DNA from: Botryobacter ruber
Lineage (GTDB): Bacteria; Bacteroidota; Bacteroidia; Cytophagales; Hymenobacteraceae
Assembly (NCBI RefSeq): GCF_003347595.2
Contig: NZ_QCZK02000053.1
Location: 62,001-126,000 of the forward strand
DNA length: 64,000 bases
Direction: 5' to 3'
A program made the translations under genes and the position numbers. The notes under the pieces are model-generated. The model had not been told where the DNA came from, ran no database searches, and was given only the letters and a program-made list of their open reading frames with translations. Numbering within the stretch: the first letter of the stretch is position 1; each line of letters opens with the position of its first letter. Of the stretch, positions 52,335-61,981 are shown piece by piece.

Positions 52335-53294
52335 TCAGCGTTTGTACTTTAACCTGTAGTAAATATGACGAACCGAACTTAAATTAATTTTATACTTGTT
52401 AAATAGCCTGAGCACCCTGTACAGGGGCGGTAAAGGCTGCAGGAGCTGCAGCATGTTTAGCAGTATTTCCGCTTCTGTAAAATTGCCTGTAAAGTAAGCC
52501 TGCCGGGCCTCGTACTGCAGCCGTTGTGCCAGCGCTGCCTCTTCTTCCGGGGTTTGCACCAGCGCCATGGCCTTTTCGCATACCTTTACGGTAGAACCCA
52601 GCAACCTGTTCCCGCGCCTGTACCACCCCCGCGACATGGCATGCGCATGCACCCGCCGTTTGGTCGTCACCTCATCTAAAAAATAATATTTGTAGTGCCG
52701 TGATGACCTTACCCAGAAATCGAAGTCTTCGTAAGCCAGCGTTTCGTCGTAGCCGTTCAGCTCTTCCAGCACTTCACGCCGGATGAACATGGTAGGCGGA
52801 CAGATAAAGTAGCGGGCCACCAGGTAGCTGAAGATGTCGCCGGAGGGGGCGAAGGAGGTTACGTTTCCCTGTGCATCGCGCTGGCAGTGGTAGCCCAGGT
52901 GGCGGGAGTCATCGTCGATGTACTCGGCATCGGAATACACCACGCCGTAATCAGCAGAGACTGTGGTGAAAGCAGCAACCTGCTTTTCGATGCGGTCGGG
53001 CAGCAAAACATCGTCGGTGGCGAAGTCGATGAGAAAGGCGCCGGAGGAGGCGCGAAAACCCATGTTAAAAGCGGCACAGTTGCCCCTGTTGTGGCCCGTG
53101 CTGATGAAGCGCAGCTGCGGGTGTTTCCGGCAGTAAGCTTCGATAAGGGCAACGCTGTTGTCGGTGCTGCAGTCGTCTACGATGATAATCTCGAGGTTCG
53201 GGTAGGTTTGCGCCAGCACCGAGTCGAGCGCCTCGGCAATAAAGCGTTCGTGGTTGTAGCAAAGGCAGATAACAGAAACTAGCGGTAGAGTCAT
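52335..53294 (-). CDS. Family 2 glycosyltransferase
   Basis: 319 aa GT-A enzyme. N-terminal VSVICLCYNHERFIAEALDS, nucleotide-binding IIIVDDCSTDNSVALIEAY, then FATDDVLLPDRIEK carrying the acidic pair expected to bind metal-nucleotide sugar, and EDFDFWVRSSRHYK. The C-terminal 90 residues are helical. Last gene of the glycan unit; its start overlaps the flippase stop by 4 nt. Confidence 0.9.
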   Translation of the reverse strand: MTLPLVSVICLCYNHERFIAEALDSVLAQTYPNLEIIIVDDCSTDNSVALIEAYCRKHPQLRFISTGHNRGNCAAFNMGFRASSGAFLIDFATDDVLLPDRIEKQVAAFTTVSADYGVVYSDAEYIDDDSRHLGYHCQRDAQGNVTSFAPSGDIFSYLVARYFICPPTMFIRREVLEELNGYDETLAYEDFDFWVRSSRHYKYYFLDEVTTKRRVHAHAMSRGWYRRGNRLLGSTVKVCEKAMALVQTPEEEAALAQRLQYEARQAYFTGNFTEAEILLNMLQLLQPLPPLYRVLRLFNKYKINLSSVRHIYYRLKYKR

Positions 53295-54559
53295 TTTAGC
53301 CGGATGTACTTATGGTAATAAATCATACTGAAAGCCAGCACAGCCGCATACCGCAGCGCATGTGCGATGGTGATGCCCTCCAGCCCGAACGGCTCTGTGA
53401 GCAGGAACACCAGCCCGATGTAAAAGACAGCAGACGTAATCTGCCAGCCAATGTAGAGCTTCACGTTCGCCTTCACCACGATCAGGTTGGTAAGCACAAT
53501 GCTCCACATTCGGAAGAAATCGCCCAGCAGCTGGTAGTCGAACAGGTATTGCGCTACCACAAAGTCTTTGTTAAAAAGCAGCAGCAGCACCCACTCCCGC
53601 AGCAGGTACACCAGCAACAAAGCGACTGCCAGCCCGGGAAAAACGAGGTAAAACGTATTCCGGACGTACTTTTGCAGGCTCTCCTCTTCGTTTACGAGCG
53701 CCGCGATGCGGGGGAAGTAGAGCATCCCCAGAACGGCGTTGTACACCAGGCTGTAGTTTTCCGACACCTTTACAACGGCCTGCCACAAACCCGTGTCGTA
53801 GAGGCCGAAGCGGGAAATAATAAAGTCGCGGATAAAAAAGTTCGTCAGCTTCAGGCACACCACCGCACTTAAGGCCATCAGGATGTACTTGCCAATATCT
53901 TTATAGATTGCCCTGGGAATGGAAAGACTTTTAAAAGCAGGAATCATCCCCTGGTACAGGAGCACAGGCACCAGGAAGAAAAAAGCAAGCGACTGCCCTG
54001 CCAGCACAAACAGCAGCACCGCTCCTACCGACAGTTTTCCGCCCAGGAAAAAAACAGCAGCCAGACCACCCAGGCTGCTCACACCAGTGCCCGCCACATG
54101 CCACTTCAGCACCCGCCGCGAGAGCAGCACCGCCAGCAGGAAGAGTGTGTAGGTCAGCAACGTGCTTACCAGGGCAAAGCCCGCCACCCACCACCAGGTA
54201 TTTCCTGCTCCAATGGTTTCGAAAAACACTTCCAGGTAATATCCCGGGAAACCCAGGATGATGCCTATGGCCACCAGGATGCACAGCAGGTTAAGCACCA
54301 TGCCCGCCCAGAAATACTGCCTGTAAGCCAAAGCCCGGGGATCTTCGGTGGCCAGGAACCGGATCGTACCGATGTTGATGCCCCCATCGGGCACGGTGGT
54401 TATAATGGCAATCAGGTTCTGGAAATGAGAATAAAGCGTGATGCCGTTTGGCCCGTAAAAGGCCGCCATAAGTTTATTGACAGCCAGGCTGGACACAGCA
54501 CGTACCGCAATGGAGCAGAAAGACCACAAAGAAGATTTTAGACGTCGGAGCATTCGCAA
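53291..54559 (-). CDS. Polysaccharide flippase (Wzx-like O-antigen translocase)
   Basis: 422 aa, about 12 membrane segments (for example ILVAIGIILGFPGYYLEVFF, VLLFVLAGQSLAFFFLVPVL). Opens LKSSLWSFCSIAVRAVSSLA, typical of WzxE-type translocases that move undecaprenyl-linked glycans to the periplasm. Sits between the aminotransferase and the glycosyltransferase. Confidence 0.82.
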   Translation of the reverse strand: MRMLRRLKSSLWSFCSIAVRAVSSLAVNKLMAAFYGPNGITLYSHFQNLIAIITTVPDGGINIGTIRFLATEDPRALAYRQYFWAGMVLNLLCILVAIGIILGFPGYYLEVFFETIGAGNTWWWVAGFALVSTLLTYTLFLLAVLLSRRVLKWHVAGTGVSSLGGLAAVFFLGGKLSVGAVLLFVLAGQSLAFFFLVPVLLYQGMIPAFKSLSIPRAIYKDIGKYILMALSAVVCLKLTNFFIRDFIISRFGLYDTGLWQAVVKVSENYSLVYNAVLGMLYFPRIAALVNEEESLQKYVRNTFYLVFPGLAVALLLVYLLREWVLLLLFNKDFVVAQYLFDYQLLGDFFRMWSIVLTNLIVVKANVKLYIGWQITSAVFYIGLVFLLTEPFGLEGITIAHALRYAAVLAFSMIYYHKYIRLK

Positions 54560-54624
54560 AGCGGAATCAGCCTGTAAAGTACAGAAAAAAGTACCGTTCG
54601 GCGCAAATCTGCCAGGGCTGTGCC

Positions 54625-55743
54625 TTAAATACTTTCAAAAAACTGCTTCACCGCCTGTACCACCCTGGCCTGCTCCTCCTCCCGCAGCCCCGGGAAGAGC
54701 GGCAGACTCAAACTGGTGGCGGCAAGCTCTTCGGCAACCGGAAAATCGCCCTGCCTGAAGTTTAGAAACCGGTAAGCTGCCTGCAGGTGTACCGGTACCG
54801 GGTAATGGATGGCCGTCTGCACCCCCTGCTCCGTTAACCACTGTTGCAACTGGTCGCGGTAACTTGTCCGGATGCAGAAGATGTGGTAACAGTGGCTGCA
54901 GTCTTTTGCCGTTACCGGAAGCAGCAAATCGCCGGTACCTTGCAGCTTCTGCAGGTATACGCCAGCCAACCGCTGCCTTTCGGCATTCAGCTGCTCCAGC
55001 CACCACAGCTTTACCCGCAGCACCGCTGCCTGCAGCTCATCCAGCCGTGAATTCACACCCACCACCTCGCTCTGGTACTTGTGCCGCTCGCCGTAGTTGC
55101 GGTACATCCGCACAAAAGCAGCCAGTTCTTCGTCAGCCGTCACGACCGCTCCCCCATCGCCCAGGGCGCCCAGGTTTTTGGTAGGATAAAAGCTGAAGGC
55201 GTTGCAATGGCCAAAGGTACCGGCTTGCTTTCCTTTGTACGCTGCGCCATGTGCCTGCGCGGCGTCTTCTATCACAAACAGCTGCTGCGCTTTTGCCAGG
55301 TCCAGCAGCGGCTCCATCTCGCAAGCCTGCCCGTACAGGTGCACCGGGAGCAGTGCTTTTGTGCTGGAAGTGATGACCTTTCGCGCGCCTTCTGCCGTCA
55401 TGTTATAAGTTAACGCATCGGGTTCGGCCAGCACCGGCGTTGCCCCGGCCTGCAGCACGGCATTTACCGTAGCCCGGTAGCCATTGGAAGGCACAATCAC
55501 TTCGTCGCCGGGGCCAATTCCCAGGGCTTTCAGGCAGATCACCAGCGCATCGTAGCCGTTACCCACTCCCATCACAGTTTCTGCACCTCCTAAAAACTGC
55601 CCGAACTCCTGCTCAAACTGCTGCACTTCCGGCCCGAGTATGTAATGGGCCTTACGGGCAGTCTCCACCAGGGTCTGCTCCACCTGCTGCTGCATCCCCG
55701 CCGGGAAATCGCGAAACTGAAAAAATGGTACTGGCTGGTTCAT
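54625..55743 (-). CDS. DegT/DnrJ/EryC1-family sugar aminotransferase
   Basis: 372 aa PLP-dependent enzyme. PLP Lys in SFYPTKNLGALGDGGAVV, with VPVHLYGQ-type middle region (LPVHLYGQACEMEPLL) and VIEDAAQAHGA carrying the PLP-contacting Asp. With the adjacent ketoisomerase it is expected to make a dTDP-3-amino-3,6-dideoxyhexose (FdtB/QdtB-like). RmlA/RmlB and the N-acyltransferase are not in the window. Confidence 0.88.
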   Translation of the reverse strand: MNQPVPFFQFRDFPAGMQQQVEQTLVETARKAHYILGPEVQQFEQEFGQFLGGAETVMGVGNGYDALVICLKALGIGPGDEVIVPSNGYRATVNAVLQAGATPVLAEPDALTYNMTAEGARKVITSSTKALLPVHLYGQACEMEPLLDLAKAQQLFVIEDAAQAHGAAYKGKQAGTFGHCNAFSFYPTKNLGALGDGGAVVTADEELAAFVRMYRNYGERHKYQSEVVGVNSRLDELQAAVLRVKLWWLEQLNAERQRLAGVYLQKLQGTGDLLLPVTAKDCSHCYHIFCIRTSYRDQLQQWLTEQGVQTAIHYPVPVHLQAAYRFLNFRQGDFPVAEELAATSLSLPLFPGLREEEQARVVQAVKQFFESI

Positions 55744-55752
55744 CTCCTTCTT

Positions 55753-56163
55753 CTATTGGCGGACTTCCTGCAGAAAAACGTCGTAGTCGCGGATATAATC
55801 TTCCTCTACATAATCCGTGGAAGCCAGGCTGAGCAAAACCGCCCCTTCAGAAATATGGATACGCGTCCAGTGCAGGGGGGGCAGGTACAGGCCTTTATCC
55901 GGAGCATCCAGTACAAACACAGCAGCCTCGCCCGCTCCCGACTCCACCTCTACCCGGATAGTGCCGTTCAGGGCTACCAGCACCTGCTCTGTCTGTTTAT
56001 GGGCATGCCTCCCCCGCACCACGCCTGCCGGTGTATTATAAGTCCAGAAAACCCGTTTGACCTGGAAAGGTATCTTTTCAGCCTGCTGGGTGGTGGAAAT
56101 GTAGCCTTCTTCGGGCAGGCCGATACTATCGAAATAAAGCAGGTGTGGTACGTTTTGCGGCAT
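55753..56163 (-). CDS. dTDP-4-keto-6-deoxyglucose 3,4-ketoisomerase-like cupin (FdtA/QdtA family)
   Basis: 136 aa single-domain cupin. GVVRGRHAHKQTEQVLVALNG carries the catalytic-region His and HxH residues (here noted in pieces: RGRHAHK and EQVLVALNG), then LYLPPLHWTRIHI and a C-terminal YVEEDYIRDYDVFL, which is the FdtA/QdtA/WxcM tail. Whether the product is the galacto or gluco isomer cannot be told from sequence. Nine bp upstream of the aminotransferase gene and likely co-transcribed. Confidence 0.85.
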   Translation of the reverse strand: MPQNVPHLLYFDSIGLPEEGYISTTQQAEKIPFQVKRVFWTYNTPAGVVRGRHAHKQTEQVLVALNGTIRVEVESGAGEAAVFVLDAPDKGLYLPPLHWTRIHISEGAVLLSLASTDYVEEDYIRDYDVFLQEVRQ

Positions 56164-56257
56164 CTTTAGTAGTTGAACAGGGGCAGTACCGGCATCCGGA
56201 TCAGCAGTAGCAGGTACTCCCGCAAGTTAAACAAGTTAAATTTATACAAACTGAATT

Positions 56258-56275
56258 CGGGCAAAACATTGCCCG
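56258..56275. promoter_or_regulatory. Small perfect hairpin in the divergent promoter region
   Basis: CGGGCAA (56258-56264) pairs with TTGCCCG (56269-56275), loop AACA. Lies between the glycan locus and yigZ. Could be an operator or an attenuator. AAACTTTGCAGCG at 56293, one base off the -7 motif, follows. Confidence 0.35.
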
Positions 56276-56326
56276 GACCGGCTAAAATTACTAAACTTTG
56301 CAGCGAAAGCCGCTACTTTCTTTACC

Positions 56327-56929
56327 ATGCACGACACCTACCGCACCATAGCCGCCCCCTCAGAAGGACTTTACAAGGAAAAAGGGAGCAAGTTTATCGC
56401 CTTAGCCTTCCCTGTTACGTCCGAAGAAGAGATAAAAGAAATTTATGCCGACCTCAAAAAAAAGTACTACGATGCCCGTCACCATTGCTACGCCTACACG
56501 CTGGGTGCCGACAAAAGCCGCTACCGCGCCAACGACGACGGCGAGCCCAACCACTCCGCCGGCGACCCGATACTGGGCCAGATACGGTCGGCGGATCTGA
56601 GTAATGTGCTGGTAGTGGTGGTGCGCTATTTTGGTGGCACAAAGCTGGGCGTGAGCGGCCTGATTACGGCCTATAAAACAGCCACAGCCGAAGCCCTGGC
56701 CAACGCCACGGTGGTAGAAAAACACGAAACAGCCCTCTTGGAAGTATACTTTGAATATCCGCAGATGAACGATGTGATGAGCCTGGTAAAAGAGTACGGG
56801 CTGGACGTGCGGGAGCAGCAGTTTGAACTGGACTGCCGCCTGACACTGGAGGTGCGCCGGATGCTGCAGGAGGAAGTTACCGCACGGCTAGGCGATATAA
56901 CGGGTGTAACCGTTTCGGTAAAAGAGTAG
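56327..56929 (+). CDS. YigZ/IMPACT-family protein
   Basis: 200 aa. N-terminal UPF0029/IMPACT domain: EKGSKFIALAFPVTSEEEIK, YDARHHCYAYTLG, NDDGEPNHSAGDPILGQI, VVVVRYFGGTKLGVSGLITAY; then a C-terminal DUF1949 ferredoxin-like domain (about 130-200). Family is linked to translation regulation or ribosome-associated proteolysis; exact role unclear. Confidence 0.92.
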   Translation: MHDTYRTIAAPSEGLYKEKGSKFIALAFPVTSEEEIKEIYADLKKKYYDARHHCYAYTLGADKSRYRANDDGEPNHSAGDPILGQIRSADLSNVLVVVVRYFGGTKLGVSGLITAYKTATAEALANATVVEKHETALLEVYFEYPQMNDVMSLVKEYGLDVREQQFELDCRLTLEVRRMLQEEVTARLGDITGVTVSVKE

Positions 56930-56970
56930 TTAGCACATTAATTAACAATAAGCACAACCAAACCAATTCT

Positions 56971-58092
56971 ATGTCCAAACGCAAGCACAGGCGGTCGAGG
57001 CACAAAATATTAGACCGGCAGGCAGGTAGCAAGCCAGGTTTGTTGTTTGTCCCGTCAGAAGCTATTACGCCACGTTTCTTCCTGATGTCTTTCAACGACA
57101 AGATGTTTGTGGAACAGGAACTGACTACTTACGAACAGCTGGTAAAACTGGTGCGGGAGCAACCCGAGGCCATGCACTGGATCGACATAAGAGGCTATGG
57201 CAACCTGAACCTGCTGGAGCAACTGGTGCAGGATTTCGATATACATCCGCTGCAGATGGAGGATGTGATAAACGATTACCAGCGCCCGAAGGTGGAGGAG
57301 TACCAGGATGGCCTGTTTATCATTACCCGCATGCTGCGCTGGTCAGAAACAGAACGTACGCTGGTAGATGTGCAGCTCTCGCTCTTTACCAACTCTAATT
57401 TTGTTATTACGCTGCAAAGCGATTACGAAGACTGCCTGGACCCGCTGCGGGAGCGCATCCGGGTGGGAAGGGGCATTATCCGGCAGCGCCCCCCGGTGTA
57501 CATGGCTTATGCAATGATGGATGTGGTGCTGGATTACTACTTCCCGGTCATAGCCCAGATCGGCAACTACATCGATGAGCTGGAGCAGAAAGTACTCGAG
57601 GTATCGTCTAAACAAACCTTGCGGAACATCCTTCACCTGAAGAATGAGCTGATCAAAATGCGTCGCATTGCCTGGCCGGAGCGCGACAAACTGATGGAGC
57701 TCCTCCGGATGGAAGAGGTACCCGAAAACCTGAAAGCCTATTTCCGCGATGCCTACGACCACACCATCCAGCTGATTGACCTCATCGACAGCCACAAAGA
57801 CATGACCACCAGCTTGGTAGACCTGTACATGTCTACAGTGAGCAACCGCATGAACGAGATCATGAAAGTACTCACCATTATCTCCAGCATTTTTATCCCG
57901 CTGAGTTTTATTGCCGGTTTGTACGGCATGAACTTCGCCCGCGAAAACCCGGAAACAGGCGAGGTGTATCGTTACAGCATGCCCGAGCTCTATCAGCCCT
58001 ATGCCTATCCCATCCTGATGGGTCTGATGGCGGTGCTGATGGCTTTCCAGATCTACTTTTTTTACCGGAAAGGCTGGCTTAAGAACTTATAG
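56971..58092 (+). CDS. corA: CorA-type magnesium/cobalt transporter
   Basis: 373 aa. Large cytoplasmic funnel domain, long helix, then two C-terminal membrane segments with the gating motif YGMNFA (GMN) between them (about residue 332-337). Pentameric Mg2+ channel of the inner membrane. The N-terminal about 30 residues are basic (SKRKHRRSRHKI). Confidence 0.93.
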   Translation: MSKRKHRRSRHKILDRQAGSKPGLLFVPSEAITPRFFLMSFNDKMFVEQELTTYEQLVKLVREQPEAMHWIDIRGYGNLNLLEQLVQDFDIHPLQMEDVINDYQRPKVEEYQDGLFIITRMLRWSETERTLVDVQLSLFTNSNFVITLQSDYEDCLDPLRERIRVGRGIIRQRPPVYMAYAMMDVVLDYYFPVIAQIGNYIDELEQKVLEVSSKQTLRNILHLKNELIKMRRIAWPERDKLMELLRMEEVPENLKAYFRDAYDHTIQLIDLIDSHKDMTTSLVDLYMSTVSNRMNEIMKVLTIISSIFIPLSFIAGLYGMNFARENPETGEVYRYSMPELYQPYAYPILMGLMAVLMAFQIYFFYRKGWLKNL

Positions 58093-58093
58093 A

Positions 58094-58175
58094 GGAGCAG
58101 CGGGAATGGTGGCAGCTGCAGTACGTTTTATGAATACTTTTTTGCTGAGGTGAGGCTGTGGTGGCAGGTGCAGCA
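58094..58175 (-). repeat. Direct pair of REP-like units
   Basis: Two reverse-orientation units: 58094-58121 (GGAGCAGCGGGAATGGTGGC start) and about 58148-58175 (AGGCTGTGGTGGCAGGTGCA core). They start 2 bp past the corA stop and form a tandem rather than inverted pair. Confidence 0.75.
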
Positions 58176-58189
58176 AATAAAAACGAGCA

Positions 58190-60907
58190 TCATCGCCCTG
58201 ATTTAAAGCTTAGCTGCTTCAGCTCCCGCCTGTCTACCTTGTAAAGGGTGTAGCTGTTGGAGGCATCGTTGTAGTAGATGGTAACAGGCTGGCTACTCTC
58301 CAGGATGGTGTTGTGGATCAGGTTGGCGTTGGCGTTGTAGAGATAGGTTTTCTGAGGACCCGTTTCGGTGATGGCATATATTTTTTTGTCGCCGCCAAAA
58401 TGGAAGTACTGCACCAGTTTAGCCGCCGACGTTACATAGCGCTTCTCAAACAGCTCGTTCAGGTCCTGGTCGAAGAGGGTAACACGCCCCTGGTCCTGCC
58501 GCACGATTACAAACGACTTCCCGTTCTGGTCGGGCACCAACTCAAAGAAAGCGCTTTTGCTGGGCCGCAGGAGCTGCTCGCGGCGCAGCACCCGCCCCTG
58601 CAGGTTAAATACCACCACATCGCCGTAACGGGTCACGGTTGTTATTTCCGTTTTTCGTAAGTCGGCCCCCGTCCGGGCGAAGGCACCGGAAGCTACCGGC
58701 ACGCGCAGGCTGAACGGGAAACCGGGATAAGCCTCTCCCCGCCTGTTCAGGGCATAGATGTAGCCATTTTCCAGCACCACCAGGATCACATCGCGGTTCC
58801 CGATGCGCAGGTGCTGGGGCGGTGCCGCCAGCCTGTAGTCCATGCGGCGGGGTTGCCAGCCTTCAATGGCCTCGCCCCGGATGCTGTACATGTACAGGTT
58901 GCCCAGGTTATCGTCCACCAGCAAACGGTAGTTGCCGTCTTTCTCGTAATCAAACACCGACAGGCGTTGTATGTGCAGCGAATCGCTCAGGTTAAACGGA
59001 AAATTCTCGAGGCGCTTGCCCTGGTTATCAATGGCATGAATCCGGTTGGTGGTAGCAAAAATGTAACGCAGCTTGTTGTCCGGCCCAAACTCCAGCTGTT
59101 GCACCGGTCCCTGCACCGGGCTCCCAACCGAATCTACCCAGCCCCTGTTCCCGTTGGCCAGGATGTTATGCAGCACATGCGCCGAATCCTGTACCACTAC
59201 CTCGCGGCTTCTGTCGATGGCGTTTTGCACCGGGAACGGCATGGTCGTAAGCCTGCTGTTAAAAGAAATAACGGCATCTTCGGTAAATTCTTCTTCCCCC
59301 AGCACATCAATGGTGGGCTCTTTACGGATGAGCAGGCTCGTGTAATACTGCTTTTCGGCTTTCGAGAATTGCAGGGTAATATGGTTGAAGCGCTTGATAA
59401 GCGAAGCCTGCTGCAGTAGCTTTTCCCGGCTTTCTTCGGTCATGTAACGGTTCAGGATGTACCAGGCATTTACAGTATTGATGAACAGGCTGAAGTTGCC
59501 CTCCTGCAGCGTCTCTTCCAGCAGCACCTTCTGCAAGGCCGATTTTCCCCACACGTTTTCAGCGGCCATATCGTCCAGCACGCCTCGCAAGGTAGACTGC
59601 TCGGCAGCAATCAGCAGGTACTCATCTACCTGCGCCACGTAGCATTGCTCAAAACCGACAAAAATTTTCCCGAAGAGTTGTGCCGGAAGGTCCGGGATCT
59701 TTACCTGCTCTATGGTGTAGCTGCCATATTTTTCGGTAAAGGAAGTCTGCTTTTTGGCTTTGTTTACCTGCTCGCTCAGCTTCTTCAGCAGGGCTGTGGT
59801 GGCGGCCATATTACCTGTATGCGCCAGGATGATTTTATCGGGACTGGCGTTGATGTTGTAGGATTCCAGGTAGGCCAGCGCCACCTCCTGGGTAAACGTA
59901 TTGGCAAGGCTGTCGAGGGTGCCGGCATAAATGGAACCGGCTGCCCGGGGCTGCTCCCGGAGCCGTGCCACCTGTTCCGCCCCGAAGTGCAGCAGCACCG
60001 CCGTCCGGTTGGGCAGGTATTCCCGTACCTCCAGCGGCCTGGGCTTCTGGGGCCTTAAACGCATATGAAACGAATCTTTGAGCTCCTCCGGTTTTGAGAA
60101 ACCATTCAGAAACAACCTGTTTTCTTCCAGCTTCAGCCCCAGCATCCCGTTCTGGCTGAAGCTGGCCAGGTGCCGCACTTCCGGCATGAGTTCTTCGCGC
60201 AGAAACAGGCCCAGCAATTGCGGCAGCGTCCTGTAATTGATAAAAACATTGGCATACACATCCGGCTGCCGCAGGTAATTGGAACTTTTAAAATCGGCCG
60301 CAACAGAAGTCAGGTTGCCGCTGTTTATCCGACGCACAATTCCTTCGATCAGCGTTGGCGAGGAGCTGAGGATGATGTGGTTGTGGTAGGAGAAAAAGGT
60401 AAAGCCGGTGCCGATGACTGTGTTTTTCACATCGGTCAGCGTTTGGCCCTGGTACTCCCGCAGGTCTTCCTGGAAAGTGCCGCTCCTGACAATGTTTTCG
60501 GTGAGCGTGCGCAGGAAGCGGTGTTCGCCAACAGAATTTACAGGCAGGTAAAACACAAACTGCACCTCCGACTTCCCCACCACATGCACCGAGGTCAGGA
60601 TATCTTTTTTATCGAGGAAACGCTCCAGCCGCTGGTTTCCGGGGGAGATGCTGTCGAGCCAAGCCAGGTTTTCCTGCAGGCGCAGCGCAAAAGGCAGCAC
60701 CGAAAAATTGTCCCACAGTTGGGTTTCTTTCAGGTGCTCCACCAGTTGGGCATGGTTGTTTGTTTCCAGCACAAACACCGCATCTTCAGGCACCAGCGTC
60801 CACAGATCAATCTTTTCCCTGGAGTCACGCCACAGGCTAAAGCTGTAGTATGCCAGCGAAACCAGCACAACAAAACCAATAAAATAGAAGATAATCCGTT
60901 TTGTCAT
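58190..60907 (-). CDS. Large membrane-anchored protein, DUF3352-like with C-terminal propeller-like region
   Basis: 905 aa. One N-terminal membrane anchor (RIIFYFIGFVVLVSLAYYSF), then a long periplasmic region beginning LWTLVPEDAVFVLETNNHAQ, which resembles DUF3352. From about residue 590 short WD40/PQQ-like repeats appear (NKLRYIFATTNRIHAIDNQG, LVVLENGYIYALNRRGEAYP). Function unknown. Divergent from the UspA gene; an exact -7 motif lies 20 bp upstream. Confidence 0.7.
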   Translation of the reverse strand: MTKRIIFYFIGFVVLVSLAYYSFSLWRDSREKIDLWTLVPEDAVFVLETNNHAQLVEHLKETQLWDNFSVLPFALRLQENLAWLDSISPGNQRLERFLDKKDILTSVHVVGKSEVQFVFYLPVNSVGEHRFLRTLTENIVRSGTFQEDLREYQGQTLTDVKNTVIGTGFTFFSYHNHIILSSSPTLIEGIVRRINSGNLTSVAADFKSSNYLRQPDVYANVFINYRTLPQLLGLFLREELMPEVRHLASFSQNGMLGLKLEENRLFLNGFSKPEELKDSFHMRLRPQKPRPLEVREYLPNRTAVLLHFGAEQVARLREQPRAAGSIYAGTLDSLANTFTQEVALAYLESYNINASPDKIILAHTGNMAATTALLKKLSEQVNKAKKQTSFTEKYGSYTIEQVKIPDLPAQLFGKIFVGFEQCYVAQVDEYLLIAAEQSTLRGVLDDMAAENVWGKSALQKVLLEETLQEGNFSLFINTVNAWYILNRYMTEESREKLLQQASLIKRFNHITLQFSKAEKQYYTSLLIRKEPTIDVLGEEEFTEDAVISFNSRLTTMPFPVQNAIDRSREVVVQDSAHVLHNILANGNRGWVDSVGSPVQGPVQQLEFGPDNKLRYIFATTNRIHAIDNQGKRLENFPFNLSDSLHIQRLSVFDYEKDGNYRLLVDDNLGNLYMYSIRGEAIEGWQPRRMDYRLAAPPQHLRIGNRDVILVVLENGYIYALNRRGEAYPGFPFSLRVPVASGAFARTGADLRKTEITTVTRYGDVVVFNLQGRVLRREQLLRPSKSAFFELVPDQNGKSFVIVRQDQGRVTLFDQDLNELFEKRYVTSAAKLVQYFHFGGDKKIYAITETGPQKTYLYNANANLIHNTILESSQPVTIYYNDASNSYTLYKVDRRELKQLSFKSGR

Positions 60908-60926
60908 TCCAAGCGTTTAGAGGTCA

Positions 60927-60934
60927 CAAAATTA
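60927..60934 (-). promoter_or_regulatory. Candidate -7 promoter element for the DUF3352-like gene
   Basis: Reads TAATTTTG on the minus strand, exact TAnnTTTG match, 20 bp upstream of the ATG. Confidence 0.4.
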
Positions 60935-61096
60935 ACCGAAAAAATGAAACATGCCGGGTGTGACTGCTTTGTTATAACGTTTATCCGAAATTTTATAAGG
61001 CAGGAAACACAACTGGAAAGGCGCGAGATAAATTCGGATTTTGAGCTACACAAATTAGCGCGGCTCCGTATACAAAGGCCAAAAAAGACTGGTGCT

Positions 61097-61981
61097 ATGC
61101 TTAAAATTTTACTTCCTGTTGATTTCTCCGAATGTTCCGACGCCGCCGTTACGTATGCCCTTACGCTGGCGGCCGCAGAACCGGGTGCTCACCTTTTGCT
61201 GCTGCACTGTTTCCAGGACTACCTCACGGAGGGCAACTCTCTCGAACCCGAAACAAGCCTTTCGTCTACGGAAGTGGTAACCGAACAAGTGTTGCACCGC
61301 AACGAAACAGAGGCACAGCAGCAACTCGACGAACTTTACAACAGTATACTGCTCAAAACAAGGGCAGCCGGGCAAAAGCTGGTACTGGAGCGGGCCTTTA
61401 TGTATGGCCTGCCCGAAGAAGTAATTCCGGCCCAGCTTAAAGGCTATAACCCCACACTGGTAGTGATGGGCACCAAAGGCGAACCCAACCTGGCCCGCTC
61501 CCTGTTCGGCACTATCGTTACCCATGTACTCAAAGAAATTACGGTTCCGGTTCTTACTGTTCCACGAATGTACCAGGGAGCCGCCTTCCGGAATGTGCTC
61601 TATGCAACCGACTTCGACAAAACAGACACCGAGGCAATAGAAACACTGGCAGAACTGCTGCAGCCTTTCAACGCGTCTATTATCTGCATCCACATCTCAG
61701 ACGGCACCATTCCCGCCGACTCCGAAAAGCTTGCTGCCTTACGGAAAAAACTTCAGCACGCGGGCTATGCTTCCAACATCCAGTTCAGGCTACTGGAGGG
61801 GGACGATGTTGCCGAAGCCCTGCTGGAACTGGTGAACCGGGAAAACATCAACCTGGTGGCGCTAACAACCCGCGAACGCAACCTGCTGGACAGCATCCTG
61901 CACCCGAGTCTGGCCAACAAACTGGTGCTTGAAGCCAACGTGCCGCTGCTCATCTTTCACAGTAAACAAAAACCTGCCTAA
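61097..61981 (+). CDS. Tandem UspA-domain universal stress protein
   Basis: 294 aa from ATG 61097. The frame is open far upstream, but that part is antisense to the DUF3352-like gene and is not coding. Two Usp domains: residues about 1-155 (MLKILLPVDFSECSDAAVTY, ending with the ATP-binding pattern GTKGEPNLARSLFGT, i.e. G-x2-G-x9-G-T) and about 160-294 (NVLYATDFDKTDTEAIETLA), where the second ATP motif is degenerate. Likely binds ATP in domain 1 only. Confidence 0.88.
   Translation: MLKILLPVDFSECSDAAVTYALTLAAAEPGAHLLLLHCFQDYLTEGNSLEPETSLSSTEVVTEQVLHRNETEAQQQLDELYNSILLKTRAAGQKLVLERAFMYGLPEEVIPAQLKGYNPTLVVMGTKGEPNLARSLFGTIVTHVLKEITVPVLTVPRMYQGAAFRNVLYATDFDKTDTEAIETLAELLQPFNASIICIHISDGTIPADSEKLAALRKKLQHAGYASNIQFRLLEGDDVAEALLELVNRENINLVALTTRERNLLDSILHPSLANKLVLEANVPLLIFHSKQKPA

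Noticed and set aside
60170-61096. Long in-frame extension upstream of the universal stress protein
   Set aside because: It is antisense to the N-terminal part of the DUF3352-like gene, its translation has no family features, and the ATG at 61097 matches the Usp start exactly.
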